Assembly: GCA_023401925.1 (NCBI GenBank)
Contig: JAEXDA010000031.1
Coordinates: 1 to 15,095 of the forward strand
Source: Bacillota bacterium
Lineage (GTDB): Bacteria; Bacillota; UBA4882; UBA8346
Length of the DNA stretch: 15,095 bases
Direction of reading: 5' to 3'
The notes below the pieces were generated by a model, which was not told where the DNA came from, ran no database searches, and saw only the letters and a program-made list of their open reading frames with translations. How positions within the stretch are numbered: the first letter of the stretch is position 1; every line of letters starts with the position of its first letter. Positions 7,312 to 14,319 of the stretch are shown piece by piece. Made by a program: the position numbers and the translations under genes.

Positions 7312-10300
7312 TTAACCTTCTTCAGTAATGTCTTCCTCAAAAGTTCCTTCGACTAATTCATCATCCTCATCAAACGATTCACCGCCGTCACTTTCTTCGG
7401 GCTCTTCCTCATAAATAGTTTCGCGAGGCGCTTCAATCTCCAGACCAAGTTCTTTAGCCATTTCTTTTACATCATCATCTTCTTCTTTAATTTGAATCTC
7501 TTCCGCTTCTTCCGAAAGAACTTTTACGTCAAGACACAAGCTTTGCAACTCTTTAATCAAAACCTTGAACGATTCGGGAACGCCGGGCTCGGGGACATTT
7601 TCTCCCTTCACGATTGCCTCGTAGGTTTTGACACGGCCAATCACATCGTCCGATTTAACCGTTAAGAGTTCTTGTAGTGTATAAGCCGCTCCATAAGCTT
7701 CCAAAGCCCAAACTTCCATTTCGCCGAAACGCTGTCCGCCGAATTGAGCTTTACCTCCAAGGGGTTGCTGGGTAACCAGAGAATAAGGCCCGGTGGAACG
7801 AGCATGAATCTTATCATCAACCAAGTGGGACAGTTTCAGCATATATACCATACCAACGGTTACTTCATTATCAAAAGCTTCGCCCGAACGGCCATCAAAC
7901 AAAACAGTTTTACCGGTTTCAGGCAAACCCGCTTTGGTTAAGGAATCCAGGATATCTTTTTCGGTGGCGCCACCAAATACCGGCGTCGCAACATGAATTC
8001 CCAGCGCCTTGGCAGCCCATCCCAAGTGAGTTTCCAGAACCTGCCCGATGTTCATACGGGAAGGAACACCCAAAGGATTGAGAACGATTTCCACCGGAGT
8101 ACCATCCGGTAAAAATGGCATATCCTCAATAGGTAATATTTTAGCGATAACACCCTTGTTACCGTGGCGTCCCGCCATTTTATCGCCCTGGGAAATCTTA
8201 CGTTTTTGAGCAATATAGCAACGTACCAAACGATTGACGCCTGGCGCCAATTCATCGCCATTTTCTCGTGAAAACACTTTCACATCAATAATTCGGCCAT
8301 ATTCTCCATGGGGAACGCGGAGCGAAGTGTCCCGGACTTCACGGGCCTTTTCACCGAAAATTGCCCGGAGAAGGCGTTCCTCAGCAGTCAGTTCGGTTTC
8401 CCCTTTTGGAGTAACTTTACCGACTAGAATATCTCCCGGCCTTACCTCAGCGCCAACCCGGATGATACCATGTTCATCAAGGTCATCCAAAGCGCCTTCA
8501 CCGACATTGGGGATATCACGGGTGATTTCTTCCGCTCCAAGCTTGGTATCCCTGGCTTCAGCCTCATATTCCTCAATATGAATGGAAGTGAACACATCTT
8601 CCATCACCAATTTTTCACTAAGTAAAATAGCATCCTCATAGTTGTAGCCTTCCCAAGGCATAAAAGCAACCAATACGTTACGTCCGAGAGCCAATTCGCC
8701 CTTGTCGGTTGAGGGACCGTCAGCAATGACTTCGCCGGCTCCAACTATCTGGCCTTCATAGGCAATCGGCTTTTGATTGATACAGGTTCCCTGATTGGAA
8801 CGCTCAAATTTCAGCAACCGGTATTGATCGAGTTTATTATCATCCGTTTGGATGACAATTTCATCACCGGTAACTTTTTTAATGACCCCGCCGTGCTTGG
8901 CAACCACAACGACCCCCGAGTCAACTGCGGCTTTATATTCCATTCCTGTTCCAACAAGCGGTGCTTGGGTTTTCAGTAAAGGAACCGCTTGACGTTGCAT
9001 ATTAGATCCCATGAGAGCCCGGTTGGCATCATCATTTTCCAGGAACGGAATCAGGGCCGTCGCGATACTCACCAGTTGTTTCGGCGATACATCCATCAAT
9101 TGTACCTGGCCGCTGGGTACTTCCAAAATATCTTCCCTGTGCCTTACTGAAACCCTGGTATGAACGAATTTATGGGTTTCAGAATCAAAGGGTTCATTCG
9201 CCTGCGCCACGATATAATTATCTTCCTCATCGGCCGTAAAGTAGGAAATCTCATCGCTGACTTTTCCATCATTCACTTTACGGTAAGGAGTTTCAATGAA
9301 ACCGAACTCATTAATCCGGGCAAATGTCGTTAAAGAACCAATCAATCCGATATTGGGACCTTCCGGAGTCTCAATCGGGCACATTCTGCCATAGTGGGAA
9401 TGGTGAACATCACGCACTTCGAATCCTGCTCTTTCCCGGGAAAGACCGCCAGGTCCGAGCGCCGACAAACGGCGTTTATGAGTCAGCTCCGCCAATGGAT
9501 TGGTTTGGTCCATGAATTGCGACAACTGGCTGGAACCGAAAAATTCCTTAATTGAAGCGACCACCGGCCGGATATTAATCAACGCCTGCGGCGTAATGAC
9601 TTCGGCATCCTGAATTGTCATCCGTTCACGGACCACTCTTTCCATCCGGGATAAACCAATTCGGAATTGATTTTGCAATAATTCGCCGACCGATTTCAAC
9701 CTGCGGTTTCCTAAATGGTCGATATCATCAATATCTCCGACGCCGTCCAACAAGCTTAATAAGTATTTAATAACCTCCACCACGTCATCTTTGGTCAGGG
9801 TCTTGACCGCTTCCTGGCCGGGGACTTCAACACCGGACGCGTCAACGGTTGCCTTCGTACTTTTAGCCGGATAGTGAAGACCCAATTTTTTATTTAATTT
9901 ATAACGGCCCACCGAGGCCAAATCATAACGTTTCGGATCAAAAAACAAGGTTTCGAATAAAGTCCGGGCGCTATCAACTGTTGGAGGTTCACCCGGGCGA
10001 AGTCTTTTATAAATCTCAACCAGAGCTTCGTCTCCGTTTTGGGTATTATCTCTTTCCAACGTGTTTTTAATACTGTCCTTACCTTCAAACAGCTCAGTAA
10101 GCTCGTAATTATTCCCCAGACCTAAAGATTTTAAAAGAATGGTGACGGGAATTTTTCTAGTGCGATCAATTCTGACAAAGAGAACATCATTGGAATCAAA
10201 CTCAAACTCCAACCAAGCACCGCGGTTTGGAATAATGCTGGAAGAATAAAGATATTTTCCTGTAGCATCCTGGGTACGGCCAAAATATACTCCCGGCGAC

Positions 10301-10710
10301 CGGACCAATTGGCTGACAATGACCCGTTCGGCGCCATTGATGATGAAAGTCCCCTTTTCGGTCATTAAAGGGAAATCACCCATAAACACTTCTTGCTCTT
10401 TGACTTCACCGGTTTCTTTATTGATCAAGCGGGCCCTCACCCGGAGAGGCGCAGCAAAAGTGACATCCCGCTTTTTGCATTCCTCAACCGGATATTTGGC
10501 TTCTCCGAGGGCATAATCAATAAACTCCAGAACCAAGTTTCCTGTAAAATCCTGAATCGGAGAGATGTCCCGAAACATTTCCCGCAAACCCTCATCCAAA
10601 AACCACTGATATGATTTTTGCTGGATTTCTATTAGATTCGGCATATCCAAGATTTCCTCAATCTTGCCGAAACTAACCCTTTCCCGTTGTCTTTTTACTT
10701 TCTCACCCAA
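7312..10710 (-). CDS. rpoB: DNA-directed RNA polymerase subunit beta
   Basis: This is the second-largest core RNA polymerase subunit and the rifamycin target. From the chosen start it is 1132 aa. The family N-terminus is RERVSFGKIEEILDMPNLIE. The rifampicin pocket at about 392-419 (GSSQLSQFMDQTNPLAEL followed by THKRRLSALG) has the sensitive-type residues, with Gln, Asp, His and Ser intact at the usual resistance positions. Later blocks include RMCPIETPEGPNIGLI, GDKMAGRHGNKGVI and the C-terminal GGKAQFGGQRFGEMEVWALEAYGAA. It ends in a strongly acidic Glu/Asp-rich tail. The start is TTG at 10710..10708, because GAGGTGA lies 5 nt upstream. An in-frame TTG at 10743 has no SD and would only add residues translated from the SD region. 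It has its own promoter and leader and is followed by rpoC. Confidence 0.97.
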   Translation of the reverse strand: MGEKVKRQRERVSFGKIEEILDMPNLIEIQQKSYQWFLDEGLREMFRDISPIQDFTGNLVLEFIDYALGEAKYPVEECKKRDVTFAAPLRVRARLINKETGEVKEQEVFMGDFPLMTEKGTFIINGAERVIVSQLVRSPGVYFGRTQDATGKYLYSSSIIPNRGAWLEFEFDSNDVLFVRIDRTRKIPVTILLKSLGLGNNYELTELFEGKDSIKNTLERDNTQNGDEALVEIYKRLRPGEPPTVDSARTLFETLFFDPKRYDLASVGRYKLNKKLGLHYPAKSTKATVDASGVEVPGQEAVKTLTKDDVVEVIKYLLSLLDGVGDIDDIDHLGNRRLKSVGELLQNQFRIGLSRMERVVRERMTIQDAEVITPQALINIRPVVASIKEFFGSSQLSQFMDQTNPLAELTHKRRLSALGPGGLSRERAGFEVRDVHHSHYGRMCPIETPEGPNIGLIGSLTTFARINEFGFIETPYRKVNDGKVSDEISYFTADEEDNYIVAQANEPFDSETHKFVHTRVSVRHREDILEVPSGQVQLMDVSPKQLVSIATALIPFLENDDANRALMGSNMQRQAVPLLKTQAPLVGTGMEYKAAVDSGVVVVAKHGGVIKKVTGDEIVIQTDDNKLDQYRLLKFERSNQGTCINQKPIAYEGQIVGAGEVIADGPSTDKGELALGRNVLVAFMPWEGYNYEDAILLSEKLVMEDVFTSIHIEEYEAEARDTKLGAEEITRDIPNVGEGALDDLDEHGIIRVGAEVRPGDILVGKVTPKGETELTAEERLLRAIFGEKAREVRDTSLRVPHGEYGRIIDVKVFSRENGDELAPGVNRLVRCYIAQKRKISQGDKMAGRHGNKGVIAKILPIEDMPFLPDGTPVEIVLNPLGVPSRMNIGQVLETHLGWAAKALGIHVATPVFGGATEKDILDSLTKAGLPETGKTVLFDGRSGEAFDNEVTVGMVYMLKLSHLVDDKIHARSTGPYSLVTQQPLGGKAQFGGQRFGEMEVWALEAYGAAYTLQELLTVKSDDVIGRVKTYEAIVKGENVPEPGVPESFKVLIKELQSLCLDVKVLSEEAEEIQIKEEDDDVKEMAKELGLEIEAPRETIYEEEPEESDGGESFDEDDELVEGTFEEDITEEG

Positions 10711-10743
10711 ACAACTCACCTCTTCAGAATTTGGTACTCTCAA

Positions 10744-10920
10744 TTGCTTTCATAAACAGATAAAAGCAAGGTAACATCGTTATCCTCGCTTACAACGTTG
10801 ATAATGTTCGGATTTTAAAAAATTACCGTGTTATCAACTCACATTCACGCTTAAGTTTGTGCTTATGCTAAAAAATCCTCAAATTTTATGATTACTTGAA
10901 GGAAATTCTAACTTTAGCAG
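10744..10920 (-). promoter_or_regulatory. Structured 5' leader of rpoB
   Basis: No ORF of interest is seen in this stretch between the rpoB promoter and gene. Several pairings are visible on the minus strand. GGATTTT (10878..10872) matches AAAATCC (10816..10810). GTTGATAA (10838..10831) matches TTATCAAC (10804..10797). A strong hairpin at 10791..10764 pairs AAGCGAGG with CCTTGCTT (one G-U) and TAAC with GTTA, with one bulged A and a GAT loop. The first two pairings interleave, so they form a pseudoknot or alternatives. No terminator-like U-run follows the hairpin. The function is not recognised; a regulatory role is inference. Confidence 0.5.
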
Positions 10921-10926
10921 AATATA

Positions 10927-10955
10927 ATATTACCACAGGAAGAATTTGTTGTCAA
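10927..10955 (-). promoter_or_regulatory. sigma-A-type promoter of rpoB-rpoC
   Basis: There is a perfect -35 TTGACA (10955..10950), a 17-nt spacer ending in TGTGG, and -10 TAATAT (10932..10927) with a TG one base upstream. The flank upstream of -35 is AT-rich and includes the palindrome CTTAAAA/TTTTAAG (10991..10975), plausible as an UP element. It places transcription start near 10920 and gives a leader of about 210 nt. Confidence 0.85.
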
Positions 10956-11018
10956 CTAAAAAATTATTCATCAGCTTAAAATATTTTTAAGTTTCAAGAG
11001 AGGGCGATTTTAAATGCG

Positions 11019-11078
11019 AAAAAAAAGACTGTCAAAAAGATTTTTCATATTGAAAAGGTACCTTTCGGACAGTCTCTT
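11019..11078 (-). terminator. Intrinsic terminator after rplL
   Basis: Reading the minus strand, AAGAGACTGTC (11078..11068) pairs with GACAGTCTTTT over about 11 bp (one G-U), followed by a run of about 8 T. The long loop holds a further small helix (GAAAGG/CCTTTTC or TTTTC/GAAAA). It lies about 40 nt after the rplL stop and upstream of the rpoB promoter, so most rplJL transcripts should stop here. Confidence 0.88.
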
Positions 11079-11115
11079 ATCCATGTTGTTTGTTATTTCG
11101 AACTAAGCTTGCTGA

Positions 11116-11490
11116 TTATTTAATCTCAACAGAAGCGCCGGCATCTTCCAGTTTCTTCTTGAGTTCTTCAGCGTCTTTCTTAGCAATGGCTTCTTTGATT
11201 GGCTTGGGTGCGCCGTCAACCAAATCTTTGGCTTCTTTAAGACCGAGGCCGGTTGCTTCACGAACAACCTTGATAACTTGAATTTTTTGAGCTCCACCAC
11301 TGGTTAAAATAACATCGAACTCAGTCTTTTCTTCAGCGGCAGGTCCCGCAGCCGCAACAGGTCCTGCGGCAATAGCAACCGGAGCAGCGGCGGATACGCC
11401 GAATTCCTCTTCAAAAGCTTTAACCAATTCATTGAGCTCTAACACAGTCATTCCTTTAACGATCTCTAAAACATCAGTTACTTTAGACAT
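11116..11490 (-). CDS. rplL: 50S ribosomal protein L7/L12
   Basis: L7/L12 is the multi-copy stalk protein that recruits and stimulates the translational GTPases (EF-G, EF-Tu, IF2). The product is 124 aa, the usual size. The N-terminal dimerisation helices (about 1-30, VTDVLEIVKGMTVLELNELV) are followed by an Ala/Pro/Gly-rich hinge (about 33-52, SAAAPVAIAAGPVAAAGPA). The globular C-terminal domain contains KIQVIKVVREATGLGLKEAK, the factor-binding surface. The ATG at 11490 has AGGAGG about 11 nt upstream. It follows rplJ by 85 nt and ends at a strong terminator. Confidence 0.97.
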   Translation of the reverse strand: MSKVTDVLEIVKGMTVLELNELVKAFEEEFGVSAAAPVAIAAGPVAAAGPAAEEKTEFDVILTSGGAQKIQVIKVVREATGLGLKEAKDLVDGAPKPIKEAIAKKDAEELKKKLEDAGASVEIK

Positions 11491-11545
11491 ATTAATTTAT
11501 TCCTCCTGTTTTTTAATTTAATAAATCGTACCTTTTAGATTTCTA

Positions 11546-11578
11546 TAAGCAGTTGCAGTAGTTATACTTACCTGCTTA
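11546..11578 (-). other. Inverted repeat spanning the rplJ stop codon
   Basis: TAAGCAG (11578..11572), whose first three bases are the rplJ stop codon, is a perfect 7-nt inverted match to CTGCTTA (11552..11546), separated by 19 nt. It lies between rplJ and rplL and is not followed by a U-run, so it is not a terminator. It could affect mRNA processing or reinitiation at rplL. Confidence 0.4.
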
Positions 11579-12100
11579 CTCTCCGGCTTTTTGCTTGCGT
11601 ACTGCTTCAGTCGCATAAGCTAGATTACGCAACGGACCGGAAAGTACAGTAACCAAACCCCTCATCGGAGATTGCAACAAGCCTGCAATCTGGCCCAACA
11701 AAGCTTCCCGGGACGGCAGTTCCGCCAAAGCGGTAACAGCTTTCGTGCTGATAATTTTGCCTTCCAAAACTCCGGCTTTTAATTCCAACTTTTTGTGGTC
11801 TTTGGCAAAAGTAGCCAAAATCTTGGCCGGTGTAACCGGGTCGTTATATCCAAAAGCCAGAGCCGTAGGGCCGCTCAAATATTCATCCAATCCTTCAATA
11901 TTGGCTGCTTTAGCTGCACGGCTGGTTAAAGTATTCTTAATAACCTTATACTCAACGCCGGCTTCACGCAATCTTTTTCTTAATTCAGTAACTTCCAGAA
12001 CATTAAGTCCTCGGTAATCAGCTAAAACAACCGATTGGGATTTGTTGAATTTTTCAGCCACTTGACTGACAGTTGCTTCTTTTTCACTTCGTACTGACAT
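11576..12100 (-). CDS. rplJ: 50S ribosomal protein L10
   Basis: L10 is the base of the ribosomal stalk. It binds 23S rRNA next to L11 and holds L7/L12 dimers through its C-terminal helix. The product is 174 aa, in the usual range. Family blocks are VVLADYRGLNVLEVTELRKRLREAGVEYKVIKNTL near the N-terminus, LSGPTALAFGYNDPVTPAKIL in the middle, and the helical C-terminal tail. The start is ATG at 12100 with AAAGGAGGTGG upstream. The L10 leader and attenuator directly upstream fit autogenous control by the L10-L12 complex. rplL follows after 85 nt. Confidence 0.96.
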   Translation of the reverse strand: MSVRSEKEATVSQVAEKFNKSQSVVLADYRGLNVLEVTELRKRLREAGVEYKVIKNTLTSRAAKAANIEGLDEYLSGPTALAFGYNDPVTPAKILATFAKDHKKLELKAGVLEGKIISTKAVTALAELPSREALLGQIAGLLQSPMRGLVTVLSGPLRNLAYATEAVRKQKAGE

Positions 12101-12140
12101 TTTTCCACCTCCTTTAACTTTGGTTCCCTAAAATCGTAAA

Positions 12141-12177
12141 TATAATAAAAGACCCCCATAGTAAACTGGAGGTCTTT
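12141..12177 (-). terminator. Attenuator terminator in the rplJL leader
   Basis: Reading the minus strand, AAAGACCTCC (12177..12168) pairs with GGGGGTCTTT (12157..12148) over 10 bp (one G-U), followed by TTATTATA. It stands inside the leader, about 50 nt before the rplJ start. It is therefore better read as a conditional terminator than as an end-of-operon one. Confidence 0.84.
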
Positions 12178-12288
12178 ATTACAGCATCACGAATGCTGAT
12201 TTCCTTTTACTTCCAGCCTCGGTAGGCGATGGCTAAATCCGTCATTATGTCTTTTCGGTTTCGAAAAGAGACCTACTGTCTATGGCAT
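12178..12288 (-). promoter_or_regulatory. Ribosomal protein L10 leader RNA
   Basis: The minus-strand RNA contains the L10-leader hallmarks AGACAGTAGG (12281..12272) and GCCTACCGAGGCTGG (12227..12213). The paired GTAGG and CCTAC form the base of the binding structure. A GAAAAGAG/CTTTTCGG-like arm lies between them. A further hairpin CAGCAT/ATGCTG sits at 12198..12182, just before the attenuator. In B. subtilis this leader binds the L10-L12 complex and lowers rplJL expression by attenuation; the same role is inferred here. Confidence 0.86.
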
Positions 12289-12319
12289 TTTAAATATTCA
12301 GTTTAAAAAGCAAAGATAA

Positions 12320-13033
12320 TTAACGTTCCGCTGCTACAGCTTGCGATGCTGCTTGTTGAGAAATCTTTACGCCCGGGCCCATTGTCGATGAAACCACAAC
12401 ACTCTTAACATAAGTTCCTTTTGCCGAAGCAGGCTTCGCCTTTATGATAACATCCATAATGGTACGAAAGTTACGGGTCAATTTATCGGCATCAAAGGAA
12501 ACTTTACCAATCGGGACAGCCACAATACCGGATTTATCAACACGGTATTCAACTTTACCGGCTTTAATTTCTTTAACAGCCTTAGCAACATCCATTGTAA
12601 CGGTACCGGTCTTCGGATTTGGCATTAATCCTTTCGGACCTAAAACCTTACCTAATTTACCGACAGCACCCATCATGTCGGGAGTGGCAACGGCGACATC
12701 AAAATCCATCCAACCTTTTTGAATTTCCTCAATTAAATCCTCCGCGCCAACTTTTTCAGCCCCAGCCTCGCTGGCTTCTTTGGCTTTTTCGCCTTTCGCA
12801 AAAACCGCCACTTTCACGCTCCGGCCAGTACCATAAGGAAGCACAACCGCTCCGCGAATCTGTTGATCCGCATGTCTTGGATCCACACCAAGCCGGATAG
12901 AAACTTCAACAGTCTCATCAAATTTGCTTTTCGGCATACTTTTGATGAGACTCAAAGCCTCCGCGGGATCATATAATTTTGAACCCTCTACTAATTTACT
13001 TGCTTCAATGTATCGTTTACCATGCTTTGCCAT
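12320..13033 (-). CDS. rplA: 50S ribosomal protein L1
   Basis: L1 forms the mobile L1 stalk that guides deacylated tRNA out of the E site. It is also a translational repressor that binds its own mRNA. The product is 237 aa, typical. Family blocks are FDETVEVSIRLGVDPRHADQ, RGAVVLPYGTGR, GKLGKVLGPKGLMPNPKTGT (the RNA-binding signature) and the C-terminal KGTYVKSVVVSSTMGPGVKI. The start is ATG at 13033..13031 with AGGAGG upstream. A candidate L1 binding site sits immediately 5' of that SD. The gene follows rplK by 112 nt. Confidence 0.97.
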   Translation of the reverse strand: MAKHGKRYIEASKLVEGSKLYDPAEALSLIKSMPKSKFDETVEVSIRLGVDPRHADQQIRGAVVLPYGTGRSVKVAVFAKGEKAKEASEAGAEKVGAEDLIEEIQKGWMDFDVAVATPDMMGAVGKLGKVLGPKGLMPNPKTGTVTMDVAKAVKEIKAGKVEYRVDKSGIVAVPIGKVSFDADKLTRNFRTIMDVIIKAKPASAKGTYVKSVVVSSTMGPGVKISQQAASQAVAAER

Positions 13034-13051
13034 TTCGTTCTTTCCTCCTCT

Positions 13052-13101
13052 GTGGTTATAACGGAATTGATTTCACACTGAGTGAATTGATTTCCTCCCA
13101 C
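13052..13101 (-). promoter_or_regulatory. Candidate L1 repressor site upstream of rplA
   Basis: On the minus strand, GTGG (13101..13098) pairs with CCAC (13055..13052). The next bases are GA on the 5' side and GTTATAA on the 3' side, an asymmetric loop. Inside it GGAA pairs with TTCC, and a terminal TTCAC/GTGAA hairpin closes the element. GUGGGAGG followed later by an A-rich loop and CCAC is the pattern of the L1 site in helix 76 of 23S rRNA. It abuts the rplA SD (about 13041..13050), as expected for a translational operator. Confidence 0.72.
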
Positions 13102-13145
13102 GCACTTTTACAAACGGGCCCTGCCAATTTGCGGGTAACCCCTAT

Positions 13146-13571
13146 TTAGCCTTCGACCACAATTCCCATGCTCCGAGCGGTACCAGCAACCATGCTCATG
13201 GCAGCCTCAACGCTTGCAGCATTTAAATCACTCATCTTCAGTTCAGCAATCTCGCGTACTTTTGATTTGCTGATAGTTCCAACTTTATCTTTGTTTGGAG
13301 TACTGGAACCCTTCTCAATATTAATCGCTTTCCTGAGAAGGACCGGGACCGGCGGAGTTTTACAAATAAATGTAAACGAACGATCTTCAAAAACGGTTAT
13401 CACAACCGGAATAATCATACCGGCTTGACTGGCAGTCCGTTCATTGAATGTCTTACAAAACTCCATAATGTTAACTCCGTGTTGACCTAAAGCAGGCCCT
13501 ACAGGCGGTGCAGGATTTGCTTTTCCGGCAGGAACCTGCAATTTAATCATACCAGTAATCTTTTTAGCCAT
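13146..13571 (-). CDS. rplK: 50S ribosomal protein L11
   Basis: L11 binds the GTPase-associated centre of 23S rRNA with L10. It is part of the thiostrepton target and is needed for RelA-type stringent sensing. The product from the chosen start is 141 aa, the standard length. The Pro-rich N-terminal block LQVPAGKANPAPPVGPALGQ (11-30) and GVNIMEFCKTFNERT are intact. The C-terminal rRNA-binding domain has KVGTISKSKVREIAELKMSDLNA. The start is ATG at 13571..13569, matching the family N-terminus MAKK. An in-frame ATG at 13607 overlaps the SD and has none of its own. The SD lies 24 nt away with a hairpin between. It is transcribed with rplA and lies downstream of nusG after a 208-nt gap. Confidence 0.96.
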   Translation of the reverse strand: MAKKITGMIKLQVPAGKANPAPPVGPALGQHGVNIMEFCKTFNERTASQAGMIIPVVITVFEDRSFTFICKTPPVPVLLRKAINIEKGSSTPNKDKVGTISKSKVREIAELKMSDLNAASVEAAMSMVAGTARSMGIVVEG

Positions 13572-13576
13572 CGTCT

Positions 13577-13604
13577 TCGCGTGCGAAGCACGCGACACCT
13601 CCTT
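13577..13604 (-). promoter_or_regulatory. rplK: rplK ribosome binding site with hairpin in the spacer
   Basis: The SD AAGGAGGTG (13604..13596) is followed at once by a perfect 8-bp hairpin. TCGCGTGC (13595..13588) pairs with GCACGCGA (13584..13577) around a TTC loop, and AGACG (5 nt) then leads to the ATG. Linear spacing is 24 nt, too long for efficient initiation. With the hairpin folded it becomes about 5 nt. Confidence 0.75.
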
Positions 13605-13613
13605 CATTTATAT

Positions 13614-13641
13614 GTGGTTTTAACGGGTCGTACCCTCCCAC
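13614..13641 (-). promoter_or_regulatory. Candidate L1 repressor site upstream of rplK
   Basis: On the minus strand, GTGG (13641..13638) pairs with CCAC (13617..13614). GA opposes GTTAAAA in an asymmetric loop, and an inner GGGT/ACCC stem closes on ACG. It shares GTGGGAGG and the GTTAxAA-CCAC end with the site before rplA and with the L1 site of 23S rRNA helix 76. It lies 9 nt upstream of the rplK SD. An L1 operator in this position is known from E. coli. Confidence 0.75.
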
Positions 13642-13779
13642 TTGCAAGAAACAGCAATCAGAATCCGCAAGGCCAGAAATCAAAATAATAATTTCGATCA
13701 AGACTTAGACCGCAACAATGTATCATCCAAAGCCTTCGATAACTCCGGCATCCGGATTCGGATTTCCATATTCGAAATT

Positions 13780-14307
13780 TCAACTAAATTTCTCAACCTG
13801 ATGATAATCAAGTTCAACCGGTGTTTCCCGGCCAAACATTGAAACCATGACTTTAATCTTGCCCTTTTCCGCATTAATATCTTCAATAATACCCGAAAAG
13901 TTTTCAAAGGGTCCACGAATCACTTTAATGGTTTCGCCGACCTCAAAGTCAATTTTTGTTTTCGGTTCATCAATTCCCATTTGATGCAAAATGAGTTTTG
14001 ACTCCTTGTCCTGCAAAGGAATAGGCTTCGATCCGGAACCGACAAAACCGGTAACACCCGGAGTATTCCGCACCACATACCATGAGTCATCCGTTAAAAT
14101 CATTTCCACGATCACGTATCCGGGGAAAATCTTTTTTTTGGTGACTTTCCGCTTCCCATCGCGAATTTCGAGTTCTTCCTCGGTCGGTACCAAAATACGA
14201 AAGATTTTATCCTCCATACCCATGGATTCCACTCTACGTTCCAGGTTAGCCTTTACCTTATTTTCATAACCGGAATAGGTATGAATAACATACCAATTCT
14301 TTTCCAT
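13780..14307 (-). CDS. nusG: Transcription elongation/antitermination factor NusG
   Basis: NusG binds the beta' clamp helices of RNA polymerase and modulates pausing, Rho termination and coupling to the ribosome. The product is 175 aa, normal for the family. The NGN domain covers about 1-120 (WYVIHTYSGYENKVKANLE at the N-terminus; KKKIFPGYVIVEM and VRNTPGVTGFVG later). A C-terminal KOW domain follows (about 125-175, FEVGETIKVIRGPFENFSG). The ATG at 14307..14305 has GAGGAG about 7 nt upstream. A TTG one codon earlier is possible but less likely. It begins 12 nt after secE, the usual secE-nusG pair. Confidence 0.97.
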   Translation of the reverse strand: MEKNWYVIHTYSGYENKVKANLERRVESMGMEDKIFRILVPTEEELEIRDGKRKVTKKKIFPGYVIVEMILTDDSWYVVRNTPGVTGFVGSGSKPIPLQDKESKLILHQMGIDEPKTKIDFEVGETIKVIRGPFENFSGIIEDINAEKGKIKVMVSMFGRETPVELDYHQVEKFS

Positions 14308-14319
14308 CAAAGTTCTCCT

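Noticed and set aside
12287..12314. Weak promoter (TTTGCT, 16 nt, TAAAAT) before the L10 leader
   Set aside because: Poor -35 and short spacing, and the start site would fall at or inside the leader's conserved 5' end. Transcription from the rpmG promoter explains the leader without it, though a weak promoter cannot be excluded.
13642..13779. Promoter or small gene in the nusG-rplK gap
   Set aside because: Only weak TTGCGG/TTATTA-like boxes at 18 nt. The open frame overlapping the nusG end is out of frame, has no SD and no recognisable product. A short CCGG-rich stem is too small to call.
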